This document shows, piece by piece, positions 44,708-52,954 of a stretch of 64,000 bases of DNA. Position 1 is the stretch's first letter. Each line of letters opens with the position of its first letter. Both the position numbers and the translations under genes were made by a program. Origin of the DNA: JAEUPI01 sp963814435 (GTDB taxonomy: Bacteria; Pseudomonadota; Gammaproteobacteria; Burkholderiales; Burkholderiaceae_C); assembly GCA_963814435.1 (NCBI GenBank), contig CAWFCV010000016.1, forward strand, positions 62,001 through 126,000, written 5' to 3'. The notes beneath the pieces were generated by a model, which saw only the letters and a program-made list of their open reading frames with translations, was not told the DNA's origin and searched no databases.

Positions 44708-45216
44708 TCAGCGCAGGTGCGGCGTGTCGGGCAGCTCGTTGACGTTCGGCGTGCCCGGCGCGACCGCGAAATGCTCGCGCAGCAGCGCGTCGACCGTGTC
44801 GACGGCCTCCTGCAGCCCCTGCTCGTAGCGACCGGCACGAAACGCCCCGCGCATGCCGGCGACGATCTGGGTCCAACGCTCGGCCGGCACATGCTGGCTC
44901 AGGCCGCGGTCGGCGACGATCTCGATCGCGTGCTCGGCCAGCAGCAGGTAGATCAGCACGCCGTTGTTGCGCCGCCGTGTCCCACACGCGCAGCTTGCCG
45001 AACATCGTGATCGCCCGGTCGCGCGCGCTCAGGCCGCGCCACAGGTACGACAGCGGCAGCCCGGCTTCGACGCAGACGCGGATCTCGCCGGAGTGCGCTG
45101 CGCTCGCTGGCCGCCACGCGCTCGCGCAGGCGCTCGACGGCCTGTGCATTGAGCGCACGCCGGGTGTCGGTCTCGTCGCGCCAGCGGTGCTTCAGGATGC
45201 GAAGGAATCGATTCAT
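44708..45216 (-). CDS. TPM-domain protein (frame broken)
   Basis: Read across two extra-base shifts (near 45095 and 44970), the protein runs MNRFLRILKHRWRDETDTRR, then HSGEIRVCVEAGLPLSYLWR and AEHAIEIVADRGLSQHVPAE. The TPM (TLP18.3/Psb32/MOLO-1) fold is typically a membrane-side protein of unclear role. It follows the Gly-rich TPM gene by 12 bases and belongs to a lemA-TPM-TPM set. Confidence 0.8.
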
Positions 45217-45228
45217 CTCGCGCTCGCC

Positions 45229-46156
45229 CTACCAGTCGCCCGACGCGCCGCCGCCGCCGAAGTCGCCGCCGCCGCCGGATGAGAATCCGCCGCCGCCCGA
45301 GCCACCGCTCCAGCCGCTGCCGCCGCCACCCCAGATCACCGGCGGCCCGCCGTGCGGCCGCGCCGAGACCGCTGGCGCCGAAGCCCATCACGCCGACCAG
45401 GAACAACGCTACCGCGCCGGCCAGCCCGGCGACCAGCAGGCTGGCGCTGAACCACCAGCCGGCCGCACCGGCCACGCCGCCGGTGACCAGCGAGCCGAGC
45501 TTGCGACCGAAGATGCCGGTCAGCACCGCGCCGATGATCGGCACGCCGACGAAGAAGAACATCGCCAGGTCCTGCCAGTCGAAGCCGCCACCGGATGTCG
45601 GCGCAGCGCCTTTGCGCTCGGGCGCGGGCAGGCCCTCGGGCTTGATGCGCGCGCCCAGGCGGTCGATCGCCGCGTTCAGGCCGCCGGCATAGTCGTTGCG
45701 CTTGAACGCCGGGCTGATGGTCTCGGTGATGATCTGACGTGCCGCGAGGTCGGGAATCGCGCCCTCGAGCGCCTTGGCCACCTCGATGCGGATGCGCCGG
45801 TCGTTCTTGGCGACGACGATCAGCACGCCGTCGCCGACGTCGCGCCGGCCGATCTTCCACTGGTCGCCGACGCGCTGCGCGTACGCGGCGATGTCCTCGG
45901 GCTGCGTGGTCGGCACGATCAGCACGACGATCTGCGTGCCGAGGTCGCGCTCGACGTTGGCCAGGTGCTGCTCCATGCGCCTGGCGCTGCAGGCTGTCGA
46001 GCGTGTTCGTGCGATCGACCACGCGGCCTTCGAGCGCCGGCACCGGCAACACGTCCTGCGCGCGGACCGCCGCACTCAGGCAGGTGAGCAGGCTCAGCAG
46101 CGCCAGCCAAGCCAACGCGCAAGGACCTGTCGCGCAGGCCGCCGGGGCATGGTCAT
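45229..46156 (-). CDS. TPM-domain membrane protein with Gly-rich tail, YgcG-like (frame broken)
   Basis: A signal peptide (LALLSLLTCLSAAVRAQ) leads into the TPM domain (GRVVDRTNTLDSLQRQ, LGTQIVVLIVPTTQPEDIAA, DGVLIVVAKNDRRIRIEV). One to two membrane helices follow, then a glycine/serine-rich end read in a third frame (GGGGDFGGGGASGDW) to the stop at 45229. Shifts lie near 46120, 45980 and 45360. Such proteins partner with LemA in many bacteria; the biochemical role is unresolved. Confidence 0.82.
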
Positions 46157-46190
46157 CCGCCGGTTCGTCGCGCGGCGCGCCCGGCGAGCG

Positions 46191-46826
46191 TCACTTCGAC
46201 GCCGCGGCAGCCGGCCCTGGCGCGGCCTTGTCGAAGTTCACGGTCGGCGGCGTGCTGATCTGCGCTTCGTTCTGCACCGTGAAGCTGGGCTTCACCGAGT
46301 AGCTGAACAGCATCGCCGTCAGGTTGGTCGGGAAGCTGCGCGCCAGCACGTTGTACTCGGCCACCGCCTTGATGTAGCGGTTGCGCGCCACGGTGATGCG
46401 GTTCTCGGTGCCTTCGAGCTGCACGCGCAGATCCTGGAAGCCCTGGTTGGCCTTCAGGTTCGGGTAGTTCTCGGTCACGACCAGCAGCCGGCTCAGCGCG
46501 CTGGACAGTTCGCCCTGCGCGGCCTGGAACTTGTTGAACGCCTCGGGGTTGTTGATCAGCTCCGGCGTGGCCTGGATCGACGTGGCCTTGGCGCGCGCCT
46601 CGACCACCTTGGTCAGCGTCTCCTGCTCGAAGTTGGCCTCGCCCTTGACGGTGCTGACGATGTTGGGGATCAGGTCGGCACGCCGCTGGTACTGGTTGAG
46701 CACCTCCGACCAGCCGGCCTTGACCTGTTCGTCCAGACGCTGGAAGTCGTTGTAGCCGCAGCCGCTCAGTCCCACCGCGGCCAGCGCCGCCACGACCAGC
46801 CCGATCACTCGCGAACGCAAAGACAT
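46191..46826 (-). CDS. lemA: LemA-family lipoprotein
   Basis: The 211-residue protein has a lipobox in LAAVGLSGCGYND and the LemA helical domain (LNQYQRRADLIPNIVSTVKG, QETLTKVVEARAKA, NYPNLKANQGFQDL). GGAGGAAGCAC precedes the ATG. It leads a three-gene unit with two TPM-domain proteins. Its function in the envelope is not established. Confidence 0.93.
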   Translation of the reverse strand: MSLRSRVIGLVVAALAAVGLSGCGYNDFQRLDEQVKAGWSEVLNQYQRRADLIPNIVSTVKGEANFEQETLTKVVEARAKATSIQATPELINNPEAFNKFQAAQGELSSALSRLLVVTENYPNLKANQGFQDLRVQLEGTENRITVARNRYIKAVAEYNVLARSFPTNLTAMLFSYSVKPSFTVQNEAQISTPPTVNFDKAAPGPAAAASK

Positions 46827-46902
46827 GTGCTTCCTCCTGAGATTCTGCCGCCGGGTGCATGCTACCCGTGTGGCCCGTCAGGTGGGGCCGGACCGCCCGG
46901 GT

Positions 46903-48159
46903 TCAAGGCAGCCAGTCGTCGATCTGCGTCTCGGCGAGCGTGCGCTGGGCGCTGCTCATCGGCCGCATGCCGGCAAGAATCTGGCGCACGCGGTCGCGGT
47001 CGATGCGGCGTTCCTCGGCCAGCAGGTGCAGTCCGGCATCCGGGTTGCCCAGCAGCGACACCAGCCAGGCCGACGACACCGGGCCGAGCTTGGAGGCCGG
47101 CTTGCCCAGGTACACCTGGGCCGCGCGTTCGGCCCCGCACACGCCCTCGCCCCACGGCGCGAGCGCCAGGTACAGCTGCACGATGCGCGCCTTGCCCAGC
47201 GTGCGCTCCATCTCCACCGCATAGAGCAGCTCACGCAGTTTGCGCGTGGCGCTGCGGTCGTCGCCGGTGAACGCCAGCTTCGCCAGCTGTTGCGTCAGCG
47301 TGCTGCCGCCGCGCCATTGGCCCGGCGACTGCTGGTTGTGGCGCGACGCCGCCAGCATTTCGGCGATGTCGTATCCGGGATGCTCGTAAAAGCGCGCGTC
47401 CTCGGCGGCCACCAGCGCACGCGGCAGCCAGCCGACGATGGCTTTTGCATCGTCGGCCGCCGCGGTGCGGCAGGCCGCGGGCAGCTGCGCATCGCGCAGC
47501 CGCTCGGTGCCCAGGCCCGCGACGTCCAGATCCTGGATCGCCGGCTGTGCGCTCCACAATCCGTCGGGCCAGCTCGCCTTGATGGTGCCCGCGACACTGC
47601 CGCGCACCTGAACATGGGCGGCCTCGGGCAGGTCGTTCGCGAACACGCCGACGAACTGCGCGGCCGGCGTCGGCGGCAGGCGCCACTCGATCTCGGCGCC
47701 GTGCGACGTCAGCTTGCCCTTCCAGTCGAGGGCGACCTCATGGGCGCCTTCGGCGAGCACCAGCTGGCCGGAAAACTGACCCGCGCCGACCGGACGCAGC
47801 AGCCAGCGCGCGCGCGACCAGCGCAGCGGCGCCGGGCCCAGCGCCGACAGCTGCACCGTACAGGGTGCGCACACGGCCTCGAGGCGGTCGCCGAGGCGCT
47901 GGAACTGCCAGCGACCGAAGCGGCTGTGCACGACCCGGCCGTCGAGCAGCGCGAGCCCCAGCGGGTGGGTGGCGAAGCGAATCAGCACCGGCAGACTGAC
48001 GGCGCCGCGCCAGGGGCCGAAAGACAGTTCGGTCTGCCAATCGTCGGCGGCCGGTCGCAGCAGTCGCACGACGACGAGCAGCAACGCCGCCAACACCACC
48101 GCCGCAGCCACCAGTGCGGTGACCGATGTCCAGGCGGCGCGGCGCCACGACACCGTCAC
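46903..48159 (-). CDS. Monofunctional GT51 peptidoglycan glycosyltransferase with an N-terminal extra domain
   Basis: The protein has one membrane helix (TALVAAAVVLAALLLVVVRL) and about 200 residues of unrecognised periplasmic sequence. A GT51 domain follows with the catalytic-Glu motif EDARFYEHPGYD, RGGSTLTQQLAK and RKLRELLYAVEMER. GT51 enzymes polymerise lipid II into glycan strands. No transpeptidase domain is present. It starts at GTG 48159, overlapping the stop of the EpsI-like gene (GTGA), so it is firmly part of the exosortase operon, an unusual partner. The extra domain between helix and GT51 is the least explained part. Confidence 0.85.
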   Translation of the reverse strand: MTVSWRRAAWTSVTALVAAAVVLAALLLVVVRLLRPAADDWQTELSFGPWRGAVSLPVLIRFATHPLGLALLDGRVVHSRFGRWQFQRLGDRLEAVCAPCTVQLSALGPAPLRWSRARWLLRPVGAGQFSGQLVLAEGAHEVALDWKGKLTSHGAEIEWRLPPTPAAQFVGVFANDLPEAAHVQVRGSVAGTIKASWPDGLWSAQPAIQDLDVAGLGTERLRDAQLPAACRTAAADDAKAIVGWLPRALVAAEDARFYEHPGYDIAEMLAASRHNQQSPGQWRGGSTLTQQLAKLAFTGDDRSATRKLRELLYAVEMERTLGKARIVQLYLALAPWGEGVCGAERAAQVYLGKPASKLGPVSSAWLVSLLGNPDAGLHLLAEERRIDRDRVRQILAGMRPMSSAQRTLAETQIDDWLP

Positions 48160-48719
48160 AGTGCCTCCACGCGGGTGACGGCGCGCCACGGGCCGGTGGA
48201 GCGTCCGAACGACGCGGCCCAGAACCAGGCCGAGGCATCGGTGAACGCCTGTTGTTCGGCGTCGACGATGCGCTCGCAGACGCGCACGCGCTGGCCATCG
48301 CGCACGGCGACGAAACAGCGCCACAAACGGGACTGCCGATCGGTTTCGAGCCGGGTCGACTCGATGCGGTAGCCCAGACCCCGGAAACAGTCGACCGCCG
48401 GATGCAGGCTGCGCGTGGGGCGCTGCACGTCGCGCAGGATCCACACCGCATCGACCGATTCGAAGCGACCGATGCGCCCCGGGAAACGATCGGCAAAGCG
48501 CTGCTCCACATCACTCAGCGCCAGCGGACGCAGCGTCGCGCCGTCCCAGATGCGGGGCCATTCGGTCGTGACCGCCGGGTCGGCGGTCGGTGCCGCGCCG
48601 CCGCGGCCCACCAGCGGCAACAACGCGCACGCGATCAGCGCCAGCGCCATGACCCGCGGCCATTGCTCGGCGCCAGCGCGGCGCACGCGAGCGATCAGGT
48701 CAACCCAACGTCGGCGCAT
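48156..48719 (-). CDS. EpsI-like exosortase-associated protein
   Basis: The 187-residue protein has one N-terminal membrane helix (MALALIACALLPLVG) and a periplasmic domain with LHPAVDCFRGLGYRIEST. That resembles the HxPxxCF-GxGW motif of EpsI/DUF3485 proteins, which accompany exosortases. GAGGAG precedes its ATG. It overlaps the exosortase gene by 20 bases and the GT51 gene by four. The EpsI assignment rests on that motif and the context. Confidence 0.65.
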   Translation of the reverse strand: MRRRWVDLIARVRRAGAEQWPRVMALALIACALLPLVGRGGAAPTADPAVTTEWPRIWDGATLRPLALSDVEQRFADRFPGRIGRFESVDAVWILRDVQRPTRSLHPAVDCFRGLGYRIESTRLETDRQSRLWRCFVAVRDGQRVRVCERIVDAEQQAFTDASAWFWAASFGRSTGPWRAVTRVEAL

Positions 48720-49539
48720 GGCGCTGGCTCCTCGATGAGCGCATCAGCTCAAAGACCGCGACACACACCGCGGCCAGGCAGACGAGCCCGATGGCCTGGT
48801 GCGCGACGCTCGACAAACCTTCCGGCCGGGCCTCGAGCGCCACCAGCACGCTGTTGCGCAGCACGTTGACTGCGAGCACCGCGGCGCCCACCAGCGGCAA
48901 CCGGCGCACGAAGCGTCCGTCGGCCAGTCCGGTCCAGGCGGCGCTGGCACAGGCCGCGAAGTAGCCGAACCAGGCCATCTGCACGCCCGAGCAGGGCGCA
49001 TCGACGATCACCAGGCGGCCGTTGACGAGCATCGATGCGCCGCTGCGTGCCGCCTCCAGTCCCGCGACCTGCAGGCCCCAGCTGCTCAGCTCGGCGGTGA
49101 ACACGCGCAGCGGCCAGCCGACATAGAACTGCAGCGATGCGATCAGCGGCAACGCCAGCAGCAGCAGGCCCGCCAGCGGCGCGAGCGGCCGCCCGGCCGG
49201 CCACCAGGCCGCGAGCGCGGCCGACAGCGCGCCGGCGGCCAGCATGCCCGCCAGCAAGGCCGGTGCGGCCAGCACCCAGGCCACGTTGGCGCCCAGTCCG
49301 AGCAGGATCGACGCACTCAGCCAGCCCAGGCGCGGCGACAGCCGCAGCTGGCGTGCCTGTCGCGCCACCAGCAGGCCTGCGGCGGCCAGCGCGAACAGGC
49401 CCAGTGGATCGTCCGACCCATCCAGCGCGCGCTCGATCAGGTAGGCGCCATGCGGCCACAGGGCCAGCGTCTGCAGCGCGAGCCAGTCGATTGACGACAG
49501 CCGCACCGGCGTGCAGGGCAGAGTTCGAGCCAGGCTCAT
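48700..49539 (-). CDS. Exosortase (membrane protein-sorting protease/transpeptidase)
   Basis: The highly hydrophobic protein (about 280 residues, roughly eight helices) carries the exosortase catalytic signature: cysteine in VDAPCSGVQMAWFGYF, arginine in VNVLRNSVLVALE and histidine in SVAHQAIGLV. Exosortases process PEP-CTERM-type tails on surface proteins. GAGG lies eight bases before ATG 49539; GTG 49545 is an alternative. It follows the VIT-VWA gene directly, so that protein is the obvious substrate. I cannot assign the exosortase subtype. Confidence 0.85.
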   Translation of the reverse strand: MSLARTLPCTPVRLSSIDWLALQTLALWPHGAYLIERALDGSDDPLGLFALAAAGLLVARQARQLRLSPRLGWLSASILLGLGANVAWVLAAPALLAGMLAAGALSAALAAWWPAGRPLAPLAGLLLLALPLIASLQFYVGWPLRVFTAELSSWGLQVAGLEAARSGASMLVNGRLVIVDAPCSGVQMAWFGYFAACASAAWTGLADGRFVRRLPLVGAAVLAVNVLRNSVLVALEARPEGLSSVAHQAIGLVCLAAVCVAVFELMRSSRSQRHAPTLG

Positions 49540-49549
49540 GCTCACGCCC

Positions 49550-51685
49550 TCAGGCGCGCTTGCGGCGCCACACCGCGGCGATGGTGATCAGCAACAGCAC
49601 GGCCAGCGCCCAGGGCAGCGCGGGCTCCGGCGTGGTCGGCACCACGGCACCCAGCGTCGCCGTGGCCACTTCGCCGCCGACCGCCAGCGCCGAAACACCC
49701 TGTGGCAGCGGCAGCGGCTGGTTCACCGTGGTGGCCGCTTCGCGCGTGCGCACCACCTGGTCGACCGCGATGAAACTGGTGTACGACGTCAGCAACCCGT
49801 ACTTCAGGCCGAGCGCGGTGATCGGTTCGCGCTGCGCCTGCCCGCCCACCAGTGCCTCGTCGTCGCCGAGCTGCGCGATGCGCTGGCGCGCCCACAGGTG
49901 GCGCAGCGCGGCCGCGTCGCCGGAAGGTGTCGGCGCCTCGACGATGTCGGCATGGTCACCGCTTGCGGCGCGGCCCTCCAGCACCAGCTTGGCGCCCTGA
50001 GCCTCGCCGCGCCATTTGCCCCACAACATCACCGGCCGGCCACCCAGCACGTCGGGCAGCGCGGCCGGCTCGACGTCGTAGACCTCCAGCCCATCGAAGT
50101 GCGCCTTCAGGTGGGTCAGCACCGGCGCGTCGATGATGCGGCGCAGCCGTTCGGCCTGCGCCGCGGCCTGCTCCGGCTTGGTGACGACAAAGGCCTCGCC
50201 CTGGCCGGCGCGCGCCAGGCCTTCGATCAGGTGGCGGTTGACCGACGAGCCGATGCCGAAGGCGAACACGTTGGCCTGCGACAGGTTGCGCCGTACGAGC
50301 TGGAACACCTCGTTCTCGACGCTGACATAGCCGTCGGTGACGACGATCACGCTGCGCGACACGTCGGCCGGCTTGGGCAGCGCGGCGACGCGGCGCAGCG
50401 CCGGCACGATCTCGGTGCTGCCGCCGCCGCCCATGCGGTCGATCGTCTGCAGCGCGCGGTCGATGTTGGCGCGCGTGGCCGGCACCGAGTGGTCCGATAG
50501 CATGCGGTTGCTGCCGGAGAACAGCATCACGTTGAAGGTGTCGCTCGGCCGCAAGCCGCCGATCAGCTCGCGCAGCAGCAGCTTGGCCGTCTGCAGCGGA
50601 TAGCCGTGCATCGAGCCCGAGATGTCGACCACGAAGATGTAGTCGCGCGGATTGATCTGCGCCGGCGCGATCGCCTTCGGCGGCTCGACCAGCGCGAGAA
50701 AGAAGTTCTCGGCGCCCGGCGCATCCGGCGCGCGGTACAGCATCAGCCCGGTGGCGGTGCGCTCACCCGCCAGGCGGTACTCGAGGATGAAGTCGCGGTT
50801 GTCGCGGGCCTCGTCGTCGCTGAGGGCCAGCTGCACCGCGCGGCCGCCGAGGCCTTGGGCTTCCATCCGGTGCGACACCGAATGCACGTCGGTGATCGGC
50901 AGCGGCGCGTCGATGTGCACGTTCAGCTCGAAGCTGGCGCTCGAGGCCACGCCGGGCTTCAGGTGCGCGGTGGCCGACAGCGCGCCGTGGTCGGGCGACA
51001 CGGCCGGCGAGCCGCCGGCCGCCGGGCCGTCCCAAGACCGGCGCTCCCCTTGGGGGACGGGCACCGCGGGTGCCCTGGGGGCGGACACATAGCGCGGGCC
51101 GACGACCGTGGGAAACACGAAGCGGTAGGCGCCGGAGTCGGGTGCCATGAGTTCGGTGTAGCGCAGCTCGACCCGCACGTCGTCACCGGGCAGGACGTTG
51201 GCCACGTTCATCGCGAACACGTTGGGCCGCTCCTGCTCGAGCAGCGCGGTGGTCTTGCCCTCGCGCCTGGCGCCTTCGTATTCGAGGCGTGCGCGCTGCT
51301 TCTCGCGGATCTGCGCGACGATCTGCCGCTCGCCCACGCGCACCGTCATCGCATGCACCGCCGCGCGGGTCGAGCCCGGAAAGACGTATCGCGCCTCGAT
51401 CGGGCGCTGGCCTTCGTTGCGGTACAACTGGGTCACCGTGACATCGGCGATCACGCCGGCGATGCGCACGTCGACGCTGGTGCCCTTCAACGGCAGCGCG
51501 TCCAGTGTGGGGTCGTCGCTCTTGACGTGGAAGTACGGGCTCTCGGCGGGTCGCGCCTCGGCGTCGTCGGCGTGCGCCGGCGACCAGGCGATCAGCAGCA
51601 GCGTCGCGAACACCGCGATCGCGACACAGACGGCCACGCGGCCGACGCTCGACAGCGGCCGCATGCCGGGGGCAATGATGCGCAT
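49550..51685 (-). CDS. VIT-VWA surface protein with a PEP-CTERM-like sorting tail
   Basis: This 711-residue protein has a signal peptide (AVCVAIAVFATLLLIAWSPAHA). A VIT domain follows (PLKGTSVDVRIAGVIADVTV, YVFPGSTRAAVHAMTVRVG). A von Willebrand A domain then has a complete metal site: DISGSM, the Thr in GGGGSTEI and the Asp in VVTDGYV. This is the inter-alpha-inhibitor heavy-chain architecture. The C-terminus is TTPEPALPWALAVLLLITIA followed by basic residues: a PEP motif, membrane segment and arginine cluster. That is the layout of an exosortase substrate, and the exosortase gene starts 10 bases downstream. GGAGA precedes the ATG. Confidence 0.9.
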   Translation of the reverse strand: MRIIAPGMRPLSSVGRVAVCVAIAVFATLLLIAWSPAHADDAEARPAESPYFHVKSDDPTLDALPLKGTSVDVRIAGVIADVTVTQLYRNEGQRPIEARYVFPGSTRAAVHAMTVRVGERQIVAQIREKQRARLEYEGARREGKTTALLEQERPNVFAMNVANVLPGDDVRVELRYTELMAPDSGAYRFVFPTVVGPRYVSAPRAPAVPVPQGERRSWDGPAAGGSPAVSPDHGALSATAHLKPGVASSASFELNVHIDAPLPITDVHSVSHRMEAQGLGGRAVQLALSDDEARDNRDFILEYRLAGERTATGLMLYRAPDAPGAENFFLALVEPPKAIAPAQINPRDYIFVVDISGSMHGYPLQTAKLLLRELIGGLRPSDTFNVMLFSGSNRMLSDHSVPATRANIDRALQTIDRMGGGGSTEIVPALRRVAALPKPADVSRSVIVVTDGYVSVENEVFQLVRRNLSQANVFAFGIGSSVNRHLIEGLARAGQGEAFVVTKPEQAAAQAERLRRIIDAPVLTHLKAHFDGLEVYDVEPAALPDVLGGRPVMLWGKWRGEAQGAKLVLEGRAASGDHADIVEAPTPSGDAAALRHLWARQRIAQLGDDEALVGGQAQREPITALGLKYGLLTSYTSFIAVDQVVRTREAATTVNQPLPLPQGVSALAVGGEVATATLGAVVPTTPEPALPWALAVLLLITIAAVWRRKRA
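51033..51086. repeat. Palindromic repeat inserted in frame in the VIT-VWA gene
   Basis: GGGCACC at 51059-51065 pairs with GGTGCCC at 51069-51075, flanked by TCCCC/GGGGGA and CCCTGGGGG runs. The encoded peptide (AVPVPQGERRSWDGPAAGG) sits between the VIT domain and the next strand and does not look like either. It resembles the intergenic palindromic repeats elsewhere in the window, here translated. Confidence 0.4.
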
Positions 51686-51920
51686 GACAGGTTCTCCAGT
51701 TCGGTCGTCCGCCGCGCACGCCGTCGTGCGCCGGTCTGGCAGCCACTGTGCAGCGCTGCTGCGAAATCAATACGAAGCGCGCGGGCGCTGTGTGCGGGCC
51801 GCGTGAAGTCCGCGTGAATTCGAGCCGCCGACTTGACGCCGCAGCGAATCTCGCGCGACAGTTGGTGCCACGCCGATGAGCCCGCCCCGGCGCGTTGCGC
51901 GCCACGTTCCACCCGCCACG

Positions 51921-52238
51921 ATGAACTGTATTGCCGTGATCACCACGTTGGCCACCCGGGCGCAGGCCCAGGCGCTGGCGCGCGCGCTGGTGGAGCGCAG
52001 GCTGGCCGCCTGCGCGCAAGTTTCGGAGATCGAGAGTTTCTACACCTGGAACGACACCGTCGTGCACGAGCCGGAATTCCGGCTGCTGTTCAAGACGGTG
52101 GCCGAGCGCTACCCGGCGCTCGAGGCCGCGATCCGCGAGCACCACGGCTACGAACTGCCGGCGATCCACGCGATCGCGCTCGAGCCGGTTTTCGCACCCT
52201 ATGCTCAGTGGATCGCCGACAACTCCTCGGGGTCGTAG
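51921..52238 (+). CDS. cutA: CutA1 divalent-cation tolerance protein
   Basis: The 105-residue trimeric protein shows MNCIAVITTLATRAQAQALA, RLAACAQVSEIESFYTWND and REHHGYELPAIHAIALE. CutA1 is linked to copper tolerance but its molecular role is unsettled. The ATG at 51921 matches the family N-terminus better than one at 51876. The 235 bases between it and the VIT-VWA gene hold the divergent promoters, with no motif I can name. Confidence 0.92.
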   Translation: MNCIAVITTLATRAQAQALARALVERRLAACAQVSEIESFYTWNDTVVHEPEFRLLFKTVAERYPALEAAIREHHGYELPAIHAIALEPVFAPYAQWIADNSSGS

Positions 52239-52437
52239 GCGCATCGGCGGCGTTGATGACCCGCGTGACCGGATTTGGCGGCATCCGCCGGTGACTTCGC
52301 CGCCACGCAGGCGTTGGCCGCGGCGCTCGGCGCGCCCGAATCGCCTCGCTGCGGTTGTCACGGCGTGGTTGCGGACGCGCCAGGTCCACGCGACGAGAAT
52401 GTGGACAACGCTGTTCAGAGGCACAGGGCGTTTCACC

Positions 52438-52923
52438 ATGTCCACCATCGAATCCCGACTCGCGACGCTCGGCCTCGTGTTGCCCGCCGCGCTCAAGCCG
52501 CCCGGCGGCGCCGTGCTGCCGTTCGAGATGGTGCGCGTGTGCGGCAGCCGCGCCTTCGTCTCCGGACATGGCCCGTTGAACGTCGACGGCACGTTGGCCG
52601 AGCCGCGCGGCAAGGTCGGCCGCGACGTGACGCTCGAGCAGGCGCACGCCGCCGCTCGGCTCACCGGCCTGGCCATCCTGGCCAGCCTGCAACGCAGGCT
52701 CGGCGAGCTGGATCGCGTGCGCCAGTGGTGTCGCGTGTTCGGCATGGTGAACTCGGCGCCGGGCTTCAACCGGCAGCCGGCGGTGATCAATGGATTCTCC
52801 GAACTGATCCTGCAGCTGTACGGGCCCGAGCGGGGCGCACACGCGCGCAGCGCGGTGGGCATGGCCGAACTGCCGTTCGACATCCCGGTCGAGATCGAAG
52901 CCGAGGTCGAGCTCGCCGACTGA
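52438..52923 (+). CDS. RidA/YjgF-family protein
   Basis: The 161-residue protein belongs to the longer RidA-like branch (FVSGHGPLNVDGTLAEPRGK, VFGMVNSAPGFNRQPAVING, HARSAVGMAELPFDIPVEIE). RidA hydrolyses reactive enamines; the conserved arginine is replaced by the HARSAVG segment typical of this branch. The 199-base gap before it shows no gene. Confidence 0.88.
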   Translation: MSTIESRLATLGLVLPAALKPPGGAVLPFEMVRVCGSRAFVSGHGPLNVDGTLAEPRGKVGRDVTLEQAHAAARLTGLAILASLQRRLGELDRVRQWCRVFGMVNSAPGFNRQPAVINGFSELILQLYGPERGAHARSAVGMAELPFDIPVEIEAEVELAD

Positions 52924-52954
52924 CGTTGCTCGGCGCGCCAACCTCGGACCCTCC

